Source: an uncultured Alphaproteobacteria bacterium (lineage in GTDB: Bacteria; Pseudomonadota; Alphaproteobacteria; Micavibrionales; Micavibrionaceae). Taken from it: a stretch of 5,501 nucleotides of DNA. Both the position numbers and the translations under genes were made by a program. Below are positions 5,442-5,501 of this stretch, one piece after another; positions within the stretch are counted from its first letter, which is position 1, and each line of letters starts with the position of its first letter. The notes under the pieces are model-generated. The model made no database searches, was not told the DNA's origin, and worked only from the letters and a program-made list of their open reading frames with translations. The stretch spans positions 1-5,501 of the forward strand of contig CAKZKV010000155.1 of assembly GCA_937124505.1 (NCBI GenBank), written 5' to 3'.

Positions 5442-5501
5442 AATTTTTTGCTTTGAGCAAGACTCCTTCTTGCGTTAAAACGACACTATCATGGCGTCTA
5501 A

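Noticed and set aside
5457..5473. Hairpin GCAAG/CTTGC with a 7-base loop after the acetyltransferase gene, considered as a terminator.
   Set aside because: It has a short 5-bp stem and no T-tract follows on either strand; the nearby T6 run lies before the stem.
5491..5501. ATG GCG TCT at the right edge as the start of another + strand gene.
   Set aside because: Only three full codons are visible, with no Shine-Dalgarno site or clear promoter. It may be real but cannot be supported here.

Overview
This window looks like chromosome from a Gram-negative bacterium of moderate base composition. The best guess is an alphaproteobacterium. The reasons are the style of the CoaD and MgtE proteins, the spaced genes with few Shine-Dalgarno sites, and a palindromic repeat whose two halves I recall as common in that class. 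No taxonomic marker settles this.

Layout, left to right. Positions 1-2645 hold three tandem + strand genes that I cannot assign to a known family. They are the 3' part of a coiled-coil protein entering from the left edge (to 644), a 522-residue alanine-rich helical protein (701-2269) with amphipathic or hydrophobic C-terminal segments, and a small 110-residue alpha/beta protein (2313-2645). No prophage, secretion or toxin hallmark is visible in them. Next comes a compact composite palindrome (2673-2743) made of two perfect 8-bp hairpins, each followed by a T-tract in its own outward reading direction. It probably ends transcription from both sides. Beyond it, on the - strand, are a complete tRNA-Lys(UUU) with encoded CCA (2768-2843), its own sigma70-like promoter, and coaD (2902-3411), the fourth enzyme of coenzyme A synthesis.

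coaD is divergent from an mgtE-type magnesium channel/transporter gene (to 4867). The short space between them carries an 11-bp-arm inverted repeat that overlaps plausible promoters in both directions. A GNAT acetyltransferase of the COG3981 type (4911-5441) follows mgtE after 43 bases. It has no Shine-Dalgarno site, but a -10-like box is placed for a leaderless transcript. The last 60 bases hold no supportable gene.

The right half is ordinary housekeeping: CoA synthesis, tRNA, Mg2+ uptake and a small acetyltransferase. The left half is the uncharacterised part and lies at the 3' side of a tRNA gene, a position where acquired DNA is often found. No CRISPR array, rRNA, transposase or integrase is visible. 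I found no frameshift or interrupted gene.
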